Shown: positions 25,001-32,494 of the stretch, in pieces
Position numbering within the stretch: the first letter of the stretch is position 1
Layout of the letters: each line of letters starts with the position of its first letter
NCBI GenBank assembly: GCA_003142855.1
Contig: PLNW01000153.1
Span: forward strand, 1-64,000
Direction of reading: 5' to 3'
Length of the DNA: 64,000 nucleotides
Origin: Myxococcales bacterium
GTDB lineage: Bacteria; Myxococcota_A; Polyangia; Fen-1088
Made by a program: the position numbers and the translations under genes
The notes under the pieces: model-generated
Databases searched by the model: none
What the model saw: only the letters and a program-made list of their open reading frames with translations
Told to the model about the DNA's origin: nothing

Positions 25001-25203
25001 GCAACCGTGCCGTCGGTGACCAGCGCGACGTTGCCGCGCACGTCTGCGTCGGCGTACGGCCTCCTGCCCGCGAGCAGATCCGTGGTGTCGCATTCAGCCG
25101 CGTGGACCGGCGCAGGGCGATCTTCGGCCTGTGCGTTTCGGCCCGCCGTCACACCCGTGGCCAGCGCCAGTGCGACACACGCGAAGGGCAGAGGGCGTAT
25201 CAT
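22054..25203 (-). CDS. Polytopic membrane protein fused to spermidine-synthase-like domain, with N-terminal discoidin-like domain
   Basis: 1049 residues from the ATG at 25203, chosen for its GGAGG site; an upstream start is possible but has none. Order: signal peptide; a discoidin-like domain (about 35-176) ending in DPDGDGFFSVSE at 160-171, a perfect EF-hand calcium loop; a membrane region from about 225 with around 14 helices of the MFS-like type found fused to polyamine synthases (ALIYEIVWFQML, LGTFMGGMCLGSLG); then a class I methyltransferase-fold domain (about 770-1000) with VLVIACGAGVTAGAAS, the acidic AEIEPLVPRV and DDARHFLTT. Such fusions are usually annotated as spermidine-synthase-like; real aminopropyltransferase activity is unproven. 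Function unknown, probably at the cell envelope. Confidence 0.75.
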   Translation of the reverse strand: MIRPLPFACVALALATGVTAGRNAQAEDRPAPVHAAECDTTDLLAGRRPYADADVRGNVALVTDGTVAPEGAPWDAPAAVKLVSRAASITYDLGQPRKLSALYLQADANDTYKIAGSSDGRPESYRVLAQIANVVERGHGLRARAVRIEPATVRYLRISDPDGDGFFSVSELAAYCLAPTPFPPIMSTVAAPTAVAPRAPEKPVTVEPAASHIGWIEIVLGAGIVLLAGLGIARRRRGALSASSDARERLFPFVLLLFVASGCAALIYEIVWFQMLQLVLGSSAVSIAVLLGTFMGGMCLGSLGLARFVSRQRHPLRVYAILEIAIGVSGILMLGTIPLVEVVYTAVVGHGIPGLLLRGLFAAICLLPPTVMMGATLPAVSRWVEMSPRGVSWLGIFYGGNTLGAVFGCLLAGFYLLRVHDMHTATFVAVGLNAAVAAGALALARVRIGTEPSEAGREPAALSAATPPAWIIYLAIGLSGMSALGAEVIWTRLFGLLLSHTTYTFSIILAVFLIGIGLGSGVGSLLARRTLNARRALGLAQLALVLAIAWASWNITSALPYWPVNPRLAATPWNQFQIDFVRCLWAILPAACLWGASFPLALAAVASKGSDGGVVVGRVYAANTVGAIIGALGTSLVLIVTVGTQNSERILIALSAVAAALTLVPALVRDRAAPRFATGDAIWTLAIVALAVLVGRNLAAVPALLVGHGRFSAVERNTKETFLYVGEGMNSSPAVSRDLNGVLSYYNAGKIQASTLPQDMRLQRMLGHLTTLLAAQPREVLVIACGAGVTAGAASIDPRVERLTIAEIEPLVPRVVAPLFGAFNDHVVDNPKVHVEVDDARHFLTTTKQRFDAITSDPFDPWVKGAANLYTREFWELAKRHLNPGGVVTVFVQLYDSGMAAVKSEVATFFEAFPNGTIWGNTVQGQGYDVVLLGQVEPTRIDVDALEGRLQSPEFAPLAQSLRQIGFDSAVALLSTYGGRGPELEPWLKDAEVNRDDNLRLQFLAGFGMNVDQRAEIYRGILALRHYPEDLFIGSPGNLNMLRAAIVSQ

Positions 25204-25290
25204 GAATCCTCCATCGGTCAGCGTCGGCCAGCGTAGCAGGTTGCCGATTCGCACGCGATTGCCGCGTGTGTCTCCGCCCGCTTGCCCGAG

Positions 25291-26046
25291 TCAGCCGCCC
25301 GGCCGGGCCTGCGCGCGCCGAACCGCCAGCGCGCGTGCGATCTTGCCCAGTTCACACACTGCGCGCAGCTTGGCCATGGGGTTCAGCTTGGAACCGCCCA
25401 CGTCGTGCCACGCCAAGAGCGGCAGCTCCAAGAAGGCTGCGAAAGGAACAGGGTCTGGGCCCGTGAGCAAGCGGCCGATGAGTTCCACGTCGAATGCCCA
25501 TCGCGAAGAGAAGGGAGACGCGACCGCATCGGATAGAGCCGTGCCCGCGCGAAAGACCTTGGCGCCGCACTGGGTATCGTAGAAAGGGTGCGCCAACACC
25601 AGGCTGGCCAAGGTCGAGAACACGCGACCGAGATAGTGGCGGCTGTGCTTGCGATCGATGTGCGCACCCGCGCGCGCGATGCGCGAGCCCATGACCGCGA
25701 TTAGTGTGGGCGATTCCTCCAGCGTGTGCACCAAGCGAACCACTTCGCTCGCAGGCGTGGCCATGTCAGCGTCGGTGAAGCCCACCAGAACAGCCCCTCG
25801 GCCGAGTGCTTCGACCATCCCGAGTCGAACCGCCTCGGCCTTGCCACGGTTTGGCGACAGCGGCAACACGGAGATCTTGTCCGGTGCGCGCGCCTCGATC
25901 CGGCGGAGCAATGCCAGTGTGCCGTCGGACGAGCCATCGTCGATCAGCAGCACAGAGATGTCGTGGGCGCACAGGACGTCGACCGCCTCGGCCTCAAGCC
26001 GCATCTCCTCTTGGTAGCAAGGAATGACGACTACAGTTTTCGGCAT
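25291..26046 (-). CDS. GT2 glycosyltransferase, dolichyl-phosphate glucosyltransferase-like
   Basis: About 251 residues. Motifs: VVVIPCYQEEMRLEAEAV, nucleotide-binding VLLIDDGSSDGT, NRGKAEAVRLGM, metal site FTDADMATP (DxD), GSRIARAGA and a TQCGAKVFR acceptor-side motif characteristic of the ALG5/dolichyl-phosphate beta-glucosyltransferase-like branch. It should transfer a hexose to polyprenyl phosphate at the cytosolic membrane face. The start lies inside the end of the methyltransferase gene (about 16 bp overlap), so both are probably cotranslated. An ATG three codons upstream is equally possible. Confidence 0.85.
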   Translation of the reverse strand: MPKTVVVIPCYQEEMRLEAEAVDVLCAHDISVLLIDDGSSDGTLALLRRIEARAPDKISVLPLSPNRGKAEAVRLGMVEALGRGAVLVGFTDADMATPASEVVRLVHTLEESPTLIAVMGSRIARAGAHIDRKHSRHYLGRVFSTLASLVLAHPFYDTQCGAKVFRAGTALSDAVASPFSSRWAFDVELIGRLLTGPDPVPFAAFLELPLLAWHDVGGSKLNPMAKLRAVCELGKIARALAVRRAQARPGG

Positions 26047-26804
26047 CGCGCCCACCAGCTCAGGCCTGGGAAGTTCATTCCCATGGCCGCAAGCCTACGC
26101 GAAACACGCCCTTCAAGGCGCAGGATTCCGTCGACGACGCGGGTGACGGCCGCCCCACCGCCCCAGTTTCCCAGGTCGGCCACCGGGCGCCCTTTGTCGG
26201 TGCCCTTGCCCCTTATGCGCAAAAGGCGACTGGCAAGCACGGACAGGGCACGGGCGGGCAGCAGCGAATGGAACAACCCTCCTGACTGCTCCACCTCAAG
26301 GCCCGCCGCCGACAGCAAACTTCGTGCGGCCGCCGGAGAGTAGCGTCGGCAATGGCCCAGGTGAACGTCATGCGGGCTATAGAGCCAAGGCCACGCTGGA
26401 ACGCTGACGATGGCCGTCCCCCCGCTGCGCAGACGGGCCAGCACGTCTCGCAGAAAGGCCGCATCGTCTTGCACATGCTCGATCACGTCGAGCAGGAGCA
26501 CGAGATCGAACGGTCCCTCGGGCGCCGCCGCGACGTAGGTCAATCCCGGCGCTGACTGCATGGTAAGAACGCGCCCCGCCGTGTAGCCCGCGTCCCAGCA
26601 GACGACATTGTCCCGCGGGTATCGCTCGCAAAAACAGCTGGCAAACCAAGCGTCGCCTGCCCCGACGTCCAATACCGATCGCGACGCCAGTCCATCGCCC
26701 ACGCACAGTCGGAGAAAGAATTCAGCGCGAGCCGTTTCCCAGGGATGCCGGCGCGAGATCTCTCCGCGATGCTCGACTAGGTCCACGACGGGCTGAGGTA
26801 TCAC
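26031..26804 (-). CDS. Class I SAM-dependent methyltransferase
   Basis: 257 residues with a complete Rossmann methyltransferase core: motif I SVLDVGAGDAWFASCF near residue 43, an acidic strand-2 end (VVCWDAG), motif II FDLVLLLDVIEHVQDD and motif III GGTAIVSVPAWPWLYSPHD. HWxxx and HLGHCRRYSP after motif III is typical of glycan- or lipid-linked-sugar methyltransferases (Methyltransf_11/23 group). It leads a two-gene unit with the GT2 at 25291, suggesting it works on the same surface glycan or lipid-linked precursor. Substrate not readable. Confidence 0.85.
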   Translation of the reverse strand: MIPQPVVDLVEHRGEISRRHPWETARAEFFLRLCVGDGLASRSVLDVGAGDAWFASCFCERYPRDNVVCWDAGYTAGRVLTMQSAPGLTYVAAAPEGPFDLVLLLDVIEHVQDDAAFLRDVLARLRSGGTAIVSVPAWPWLYSPHDVHLGHCRRYSPAAARSLLSAAGLEVEQSGGLFHSLLPARALSVLASRLLRIRGKGTDKGRPVADLGNWGGGAAVTRVVDGILRLEGRVSRRLAAMGMNFPGLSWWARCRKL

Positions 26805-27130
26805 ACGCGTCCCGGGCGGTCAATTGAGGGGCTGAGTGAAGCATTCGAGTGTGTCGTACGACGACGGTTTCACCGGGTTCAACGCGACGTCAGACGCGAG
26901 GCGTGGCCTCACCCAGCGGCAGCTGTTCGAGTCCCATGCTTGAAGCGCAGCGCTAGACAGGCTATGTTGACCAGGAAGAAGCCGGCGACAGGAGGCATGT
27001 CCTTTCTCGTGAAACCTGTTCACATTCGCTCGTCCGACATCGTGACTCTTCTGACGGCGTTGCGGATCGTCACGCCGCCACGCGGTGACGGTGTCGGCGT
27101 ATTCCGAGCCGCGCGCCATCGGAGAGCAGC
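26805..27130. other. 326-bp divergent intergenic region
   Basis: Lies between the divergent methyltransferase and YfhO-type genes and should hold both promoters. Short frames exist on both strands but have no signal peptide, no family motif and no ribosome site, so I treat the stretch as non-coding. No hairpin or repeat stands out. Confidence 0.4.
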
Positions 27131-29260
27131 GTGAGCACCTGGAGGGAGCGCGGACGTCGTCTCGCTGAGCGCATCCCGCTGTGGCACCATTTTGCGCCCC
27201 TGGCGGTGCTCACCTTTTTGCACATGGTGGTGCTTGAGCGCACCATGCGCGGCGCCGACGGCATCCCCGAGCGGGTCATTCCCTACGACTTCTCCACCTC
27301 GTACGCGCGCTTCCTGATCTTCATCAGCGACACGCTACGCGCCGGCGCGCTCCCCATCTGGTTCCCCTACGGCCACGCCGGTTCACCGTTCTTGGTCAAT
27401 CCTCAGACCGAGCTGTGGTCGCCAGTAACGTGGTTGGTTTCGCTGTTTGGCGGCTACGACCTCCTGGTGGCGCAGCAACAGCTCATGCTGACCCTCTTGG
27501 CCGGCTCGTTTGGGCTGTATGCGCTGGCATTCGTGCTGTGGAAAGACCGCTGGGCTGCCCTGCTGGCGGCGATCGCCTACAACTTCACCAGCGCGCGCCT
27601 GTGCAACGCCGAGCACTTGGATTTCATCAATGCATTCTCCCTTTTCCCGTGGGTGTTCTGGGCCACTGATCGGGTCGCCCACGGCGCCCGGTGGGCGGGG
27701 CCGCTACTCGGGATAGCACTCGCCTTGCTGGTCGTGAGCGGCTACCCGGGCATTGTGCTGCTCAGTCCGCTCTGGTTTGGCGCGTGGGCTGCGTGGCTGC
27801 TGGCCACCGAATGCGCGGATCGGGCTGCGCGTCGACAGTTTCTGCGGGGACTCGCCCTGGCCTTGGGGACAGGCGTGCTGTTGTCGGCGGGCTACTGGCT
27901 GCCCATCGCCGCCCATCTGGAAGTTTTCGCGCGCAGCACGCCCCTACCCGCCGACGGGGCGCTCGGCAATAGCCTGGTTTTTCCCGATTTGCTCCATCTG
28001 GTTTTCGGAACCTCCACCCTGCTGATACCCGACGGCGCGGCCGCTGACATGTCGATGCGCGGGCTCTACTTCGGGATCCTGGCCTTCGCCCTTGCCCTTC
28101 TGGCCTGCCTGCATCGGCCCGATCGGCGTACGGCCGTCCTGGGCGTTGGCTTGGTGGCTGCGCTGCTCATGAGTCTGGGCAGTGGCTCTTCGTTCCGTGT
28201 TGCTCTGCACGACTACTTCCCCATTCTCAACCTGTCACGATTTCCGGCTGGAGACAGCCGCGCGGTGGTGGCGCTAGCCGGCAGCCTGCTCGCCGGCGGC
28301 GGGTTGCTGGCGGTTCGCGACGACGCCCAGGCACGCCGGCGCCTCACCCGGGTGTTGCTGGGCCTGGCCGTCATCTTGATCACCGGACCGTTGTGGCTCA
28401 AAGATGCAATCTTCGCTGGCACCAGCGCGACTTCCTTCGCGCAGCAATTCTCCGGCCCGATGTTGGGCGAGCTCTTCGTGGTGGGGCTGGCCCTGGTCTG
28501 CCTGGCGCGTGGCACCCGGCCGGGCGTGTTGGTGGCCTGCCTGCTGGTTGTGGCCGCGATCGATGCAAGCGTGCACGCCTCGGCTGATGCACCCCTATAC
28601 GCTTGCAGTCCGGAGATGGTTGGGATCCAAGGGGCCGAGAGGATGCACGTCCGGACCTTCGACCCGGCGAACGCCGAGCGACCGCGCGTGGACAGCGCGA
28701 ACGTCAATGCGTCGTCCAACAACGATGGCTTTCTCAACAAGAAGTTCTACCTTCAATCGTACGGGGGGTTTCGACTCAAGCGCCTCGATGGGCTGCTGGA
28801 CGGGGGCTTTCGCCCATTTCTGGTCGATGGCAAGCGCATTGTGGGGTTTCCTACCGTAGGTCCGTCTGCCGCGAACGTTCCGACTTCCGGGGCGACATTC
28901 CAACAGCAAGCAAGACCAGTTAGCTACGTCATCAGTCGCTACCTGCCCGACCGAGTGGACTACTCAGTGGACCTGACGGAGCCAACGACACTGGTCTTCA
29001 ACGAGACCTACTTCCCCGGCTGGAAGGCAAGCATCGACCGCGGACCTTCGGCTCCCATGCTCGAAGTGGCCGGCGGTCTGCGCGCACTGCGGGTCGAAGC
29101 TGGCTATCACCGCATCCGCACCCGCTTCTCGCCGGGGGTGTTCTGGCTGGGTCTCTCGATCACGGCTACCGCCTGGCTGGGCGTCCTGATCTGGCTGGGA
29201 CTTGCCATCCGATCAGGGCGGGTGCGCAAGACGTCCGACCGGCTGCAGCCAGCGGCCTGA
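27131..29260 (+). CDS. YfhO-family polytopic membrane protein (GT-C-like)
   Basis: 709 residues, about 13 hydrophobic helices and a C-terminal extracytoplasmic beta domain. The YfhO outline is clear: a loop after helix 1 with YDFSTSYARFLIFISDTL and LPIWFPYGHAGSPFLVNPQ (the N-P-Q and G-x-P-F pattern), a mid-protein FPDLLHLVFG and RFPAGDSRAVVALAGSLLAG, and a C-terminal VFNETYFPGWKASIDRGP strand with the hallmark Y-x-P-G-W. YfhO proteins are linked to glycosylation of teichoic acids in Firmicutes; in Gram-negatives the acceptor is unknown, probably a lipid-linked glycan. The neighbouring GT genes support a role in surface glycan assembly. Confidence 0.85.
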   Translation: MSTWRERGRRLAERIPLWHHFAPLAVLTFLHMVVLERTMRGADGIPERVIPYDFSTSYARFLIFISDTLRAGALPIWFPYGHAGSPFLVNPQTELWSPVTWLVSLFGGYDLLVAQQQLMLTLLAGSFGLYALAFVLWKDRWAALLAAIAYNFTSARLCNAEHLDFINAFSLFPWVFWATDRVAHGARWAGPLLGIALALLVVSGYPGIVLLSPLWFGAWAAWLLATECADRAARRQFLRGLALALGTGVLLSAGYWLPIAAHLEVFARSTPLPADGALGNSLVFPDLLHLVFGTSTLLIPDGAAADMSMRGLYFGILAFALALLACLHRPDRRTAVLGVGLVAALLMSLGSGSSFRVALHDYFPILNLSRFPAGDSRAVVALAGSLLAGGGLLAVRDDAQARRRLTRVLLGLAVILITGPLWLKDAIFAGTSATSFAQQFSGPMLGELFVVGLALVCLARGTRPGVLVACLLVVAAIDASVHASADAPLYACSPEMVGIQGAERMHVRTFDPANAERPRVDSANVNASSNNDGFLNKKFYLQSYGGFRLKRLDGLLDGGFRPFLVDGKRIVGFPTVGPSAANVPTSGATFQQQARPVSYVISRYLPDRVDYSVDLTEPTTLVFNETYFPGWKASIDRGPSAPMLEVAGGLRALRVEAGYHRIRTRFSPGVFWLGLSITATAWLGVLIWLGLAIRSGRVRKTSDRLQPAA

Positions 29261-29289
29261 CCGGACAAGAGTTTCCGCCCGACCGGTCA
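29258..29289. terminator. Short hairpin between convergent genes
   Basis: TGACCGG (29258-29264, including the stop codon of the YfhO-type gene) pairs with CCGGTCA (29283-29289, covering the stop of the convergent gene) across an 18-nt loop. Placement fits a shared terminator; no T tract is present. Confidence 0.4.
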
Positions 29290-30252
29290 GCCCGTGCGCG
29301 CGTCGAGGGCGCGTCGCTCTGCGAGAAATTGATCGTAGTCGCGGATGTAGTCATCGGCTTGGTACAAATCCGACGCCATCACGAGCAGAACGGCATCCGC
29401 GGTGTACTTGTACTGGATGGCCCAGACCATGGGCGGCACGTACAGGGCCAACTCGGGTGAGTCGAGTACGACCTCCTGGCGGCTGACGGCGTCGTCTACC
29501 ACCACAGAAACCGATCCAATCAGGCAGGTGAGCAGTTGCTCGAGGGCACGGTGGGCGTGCGCGCCACGCACTTCCTTGCTCGGTACCGCGAACACCGAGA
29601 AACAGCGCTTGGGAAGGAAGGGCAATCCACGCTCGATCTCGCGGGCCAGGAGGTTGCCCCGCATGTCCTTGATAATGGGAGTGCGGTGGATGGCCACACC
29701 GCGCACGCCGAGCTGCTGCACGCTGGGCGAACCAGCGCCCGCCCGGGAAGGCGCAGACTCCCGTTCGACCGGGTCGACGCCGCGACTGCCGGCGTAGCGC
29801 ACGATGTGTGCCGGGTTACCCACCACAACCGCGTGTGGCGGCACGGAGCGGGTCACAACTGCACCAGCGCCCACCATGGCGTTCTGCCCGATGGTGAGGC
29901 CAGGCAGGATGGTGGCGTTCGCGCCGACGGAGGCGCCACGCCGGATGTGAGTCACGGGGTACTCGCGCAAGTGCTGCCGGCTGCGCGGCATCGGGTCGTT
30001 GGTAAAAGTCGCGTTCGGACCGACAAACACGTCGTCCTCGATGCGCAGGCCATCCCAGACTTGCACCCCGCACTTGATGGTGACGCGATTGCCGATCACC
30101 ACATCGTTCTCAATGAAAGTGTGGTCACAGATGTTGCAGTCGTCGCCAATAACCGCGCCGGGCAGAACATGGGCGAATGCCCAGATTCGCGTGCCACGTC
30201 CGATATGCTGGCTTTCCACCAGAGCCTGGGGATGTCTGAAGCTGTCACTCAC
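29287..30252 (-). CDS. Bifunctional dTDP-sugar N-acetyltransferase / 3,4-ketoisomerase (FdtD-like)
   Basis: 321 residues in two domains. Residues about 10-160 are a left-handed beta helix of hexapeptide repeats (VLPGAVIGDDCNICDHTFIE, GQNAMVGAGAVVTRSVPPHA) ending in VVVGNPAHIVRY, as in WlaRB/WbbJ-type sugar N-acetyltransferases. Residues about 185-315 are a WxcM/FdtA-type cupin: RGNLLAREIERGLPF, SKEVRGAHAHRALEQLL and YVPPMVWAIQYKY. Both activities in one chain are known from FdtD, which isomerises dTDP-4-keto-6-deoxyglucose at C3/C4 and N-acetylates the product sugar. With the aminotransferase two genes upstream this gives dTDP-3-acetamido-3,6-dideoxyhexose (Fuc3NAc or Qui3NAc; stereochemistry not decidable here). 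It overlaps the upstream GT2 gene by 4 bp (ATGA). Confidence 0.85.
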   Translation of the reverse strand: MSDSFRHPQALVESQHIGRGTRIWAFAHVLPGAVIGDDCNICDHTFIENDVVIGNRVTIKCGVQVWDGLRIEDDVFVGPNATFTNDPMPRSRQHLREYPVTHIRRGASVGANATILPGLTIGQNAMVGAGAVVTRSVPPHAVVVGNPAHIVRYAGSRGVDPVERESAPSRAGAGSPSVQQLGVRGVAIHRTPIIKDMRGNLLAREIERGLPFLPKRCFSVFAVPSKEVRGAHAHRALEQLLTCLIGSVSVVVDDAVSRQEVVLDSPELALYVPPMVWAIQYKYTADAVLLVMASDLYQADDYIRDYDQFLAERRALDARTG

Positions 30253-31235
30253 GATTCGAGCACTTTCTGATCCGAAGCGCGCTTGGCTGGTTCAGCAGCC
30301 CCGAAACGCTTCTGTATCGCAACGATGTAGTTCGGTCGGCCTTTGGTGTTCTCAAAGGTGCGCCAGACGTAGCCACCGATGACGCCCAGGCCGAAGCAGT
30401 TCAGGGCGCCAAAGAAGATCACCACGAGCACGGTGGCGGCGTATCCGGGAACGGGGATGCTGCCCTCAATTTTCGCCACCGCAACTACAACGGCGAGCAA
30501 CGCACTCAGGGCAAGACCCAGCAAACCGAGCGAGAGGAGGCCCCTGATGGGCAAGTCGGAAAAACTGAAGATGCTGTCCATCAAGTAGCGCAGCTTCTTC
30601 CTGAACGTCCAGCCTGACCGACCCGCACGGCGCTCTTGGCGCATGTACTCGACCTCGGCGCGCCGGAAACCGACCCAGAACAGCAGGCCCACCAACGAGC
30701 TATTGTTCTCGCACAGGCGCAGTAGGTGATCGCGCACGGCGCACGTGCAACCAAACACGTCGACGCCACCGGTGGGAATCTCGCGCTGGATGCAACGCCG
30801 AAAGAAGCCCCAGAACAAGGCTGAGGCCATACGCGATCCCAGGGGATCGGCGCGACCGGTTCGGCGTCCCACCGCGACGTCACACTTCCCATCGCGCAGC
30901 AGCTTGGCGAATTGGAGTATGAGTTCGGGCGGCTCCTGCAGATCGGCCGCCATGACTGCGAAGAACTCGCCCTGACCTGCGGCTAGTCCGGCGCGAATGG
31001 CCGAGAAGGCGCCGAAGTTGCGCGACAGGAGGAGGAGCTGCGAGCGGAATGGTGCCTTGGGCAGGCTGGTTGCGAGTCGCAGATAGGAATCGTCGGGGCT
31101 GCCGTCGACAACGAACACCACCTCAAGTTCATCCTCAAGTTCGCGGTGCAGGCGCGCCAGCGCTTGCAAGAGCGCCTCGATGTTCTCGGCGTTGCGGTAA
31201 ACCGGGATGACCAGGGAAATCAAGCTCCCCCCCAT
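30249..31235 (-). CDS. GT2 glycosyltransferase with two C-terminal membrane helices (GtrB/ArnC-like)
   Basis: 328 residues. Catalytic domain: LISLVIPVYRNAENIEALL, VVFVVDGSPDDSYLRL, the aromatic-acidic LLSRNFGAFSAIRAGL and the DxD-type VMAADLQEPPEL; then GWTFRKKLRYLMDSIFSFS, a membrane-proximal motif of the GtrB/ArnC/DPM1 branch, and two hydrophobic hairpin helices (about 230-255 and 265-290). Such enzymes charge undecaprenyl phosphate with a sugar at the inner face of the inner membrane. It sits between the aminotransferase and the FdtD-like gene with overlapping ends on both sides, so it probably uses or processes the same amino sugar. Confidence 0.88.
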   Translation of the reverse strand: MGGSLISLVIPVYRNAENIEALLQALARLHRELEDELEVVFVVDGSPDDSYLRLATSLPKAPFRSQLLLLSRNFGAFSAIRAGLAAGQGEFFAVMAADLQEPPELILQFAKLLRDGKCDVAVGRRTGRADPLGSRMASALFWGFFRRCIQREIPTGGVDVFGCTCAVRDHLLRLCENNSSLVGLLFWVGFRRAEVEYMRQERRAGRSGWTFRKKLRYLMDSIFSFSDLPIRGLLSLGLLGLALSALLAVVVAVAKIEGSIPVPGYAATVLVVIFFGALNCFGLGVIGGYVWRTFENTKGRPNYIVAIQKRFGAAEPAKRASDQKVLES

Positions 31236-32347
31236 GTATTGACCGCCGCGACCACGCGGCTGATTTCATCGTCTGTCAAGAACGGGTGGATGGGCAATGA
31301 GACTTCGCTTGCGGCCAGCGCAGTGGCGCGCGGGAGAGGAGAGCGAACCTCGAAAGTCTGTCCGCGTAGCGCGGGCTGGTCCGTGATCAGGCGCGGATAG
31401 TGAATCGCCGTCAGCACGCCAGCCGCTCGCGCGTGCTCCATGAAGGAGGCACGCCGCTGCGCGGGCACGCAAACCGGGAACAAGTGCCATACGCTGGCCG
31501 CGGACGATGGAAGGCTTGGCAGGCGAACCTCCGGGTGGCGGATGGCAGAGAGGTAGGCCTGGGCGACCTCGTGGCGCCGCGCCGTCCAGGCTGCGAGCTT
31601 GGGCAGAAACGCATGCCCCAAGATCGCGGCATGTACCTCGTCCAGCCGGCTGTTCAGGCCCACCTCGTCGTGCAGGTAGCGCTGGCTTTGGCCGTAGTCG
31701 CGCAATGAGCGACAGCGTGCCGCGATTCCCGCATCATCGGTCGTGATCGCGCCACCGTCGCCGAGCGCGCCGAGATTCTTAGTGGGATAGAAACTGAGCG
31801 CCGTCACCTGCCCGACGGATCCCACCTGCTGCCCAGAGCGAACGGCCCCGATCGCCTGAGCACAGTCCTCGACCACGGTCAGCGCAAACTGATCGCGCAG
31901 CTCCGCCAGCGCTTTCAGATCCAGCGGGTGACCGTAGAGGTGAACCGGCACCATAGCCCGAATGCCGGGATCCGACGCCAGCACCATCCGGCACAGATCC
32001 AGGTCAAGCAATCCGTGCTCGTCCACGTCAACGAAGACAGGCACGGCGCCGGCGCGCAGAATGGCCAGCGTGGTCGCGAAGGCGCTCAGGGGCGTGGTGA
32101 GCACCTTGCTGCCGGGCGTGACGCCCGAGGCCCGCAGCCCTATCTCGATGGCATCGAGGCCACTGGCGCAGCCGATGGCGTGTGCACGTCCCACGCGCGC
32201 GGCCAGGGTCCGCTCGAAGTCCGCGACCTCGCGTCCAAGCACGTACCAGCCGCTCTCGCCCACGCGCCGAACCGCATCGAGGACAGACTCTCCGGTATCC
32301 GCCCACTGGCGCTTGAAGTCGTTGAGGAGGATCTGGGATTCAGCCAA
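31220..32347 (-). CDS. DegT/DnrJ/EryC1/StrS sugar aminotransferase (FdtB/QdtB-like)
   Basis: 375 residues, PLP-dependent, full length. The Schiff-base Lys190 lies in SFYPTKNLGALGDGGA; the phosphate- and ring-contacting motifs CASGLDAIEIGLRA and VEDCAQAIGA are intact, as is the AIHYPRLITDQPAL substrate loop. The FYPTKNLGA-type active site and the neighbour FdtD-like isomerase point to amination at C3 of a dTDP-3-keto-6-deoxyhexose, using glutamate as donor. The gene begins a three-gene overlapping operon (aminotransferase, GT2, isomerase/acetyltransferase). RmlA/RmlB, which would supply the precursor, are not in this window. Confidence 0.9.
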   Translation of the reverse strand: MAESQILLNDFKRQWADTGESVLDAVRRVGESGWYVLGREVADFERTLAARVGRAHAIGCASGLDAIEIGLRASGVTPGSKVLTTPLSAFATTLAILRAGAVPVFVDVDEHGLLDLDLCRMVLASDPGIRAMVPVHLYGHPLDLKALAELRDQFALTVVEDCAQAIGAVRSGQQVGSVGQVTALSFYPTKNLGALGDGGAITTDDAGIAARCRSLRDYGQSQRYLHDEVGLNSRLDEVHAAILGHAFLPKLAAWTARRHEVAQAYLSAIRHPEVRLPSLPSSAASVWHLFPVCVPAQRRASFMEHARAAGVLTAIHYPRLITDQPALRGQTFEVRSPLPRATALAASEVSLPIHPFLTDDEISRVVAAVNTWGGA

Positions 32348-32494
32348 AGTCTACCTGCCCGGTTCTCGGATAGGGCGCCTTTCAATCGACACTCTACCAC
32401 GCAATCCTGCCGCCTTTCGAGCGCTGAGAGCGTGAGGGCAATCGTCTGCTGGGGCCGTGTGATCGCGGTCGGCGAGCGCACGCGATCGGGGGAT

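Noticed and set aside
26880-26945. Sequence with a TTCGAGTCC-like T-arm, possible tRNA
   Set aside because: No acceptor stem, D-arm or anticodon arm can be paired around it.
26820-27119. 99-codon minus-strand frame in the intergenic region
   Set aside because: No ribosome site, no motif, ends abruptly in low-complexity; kept as non-coding.
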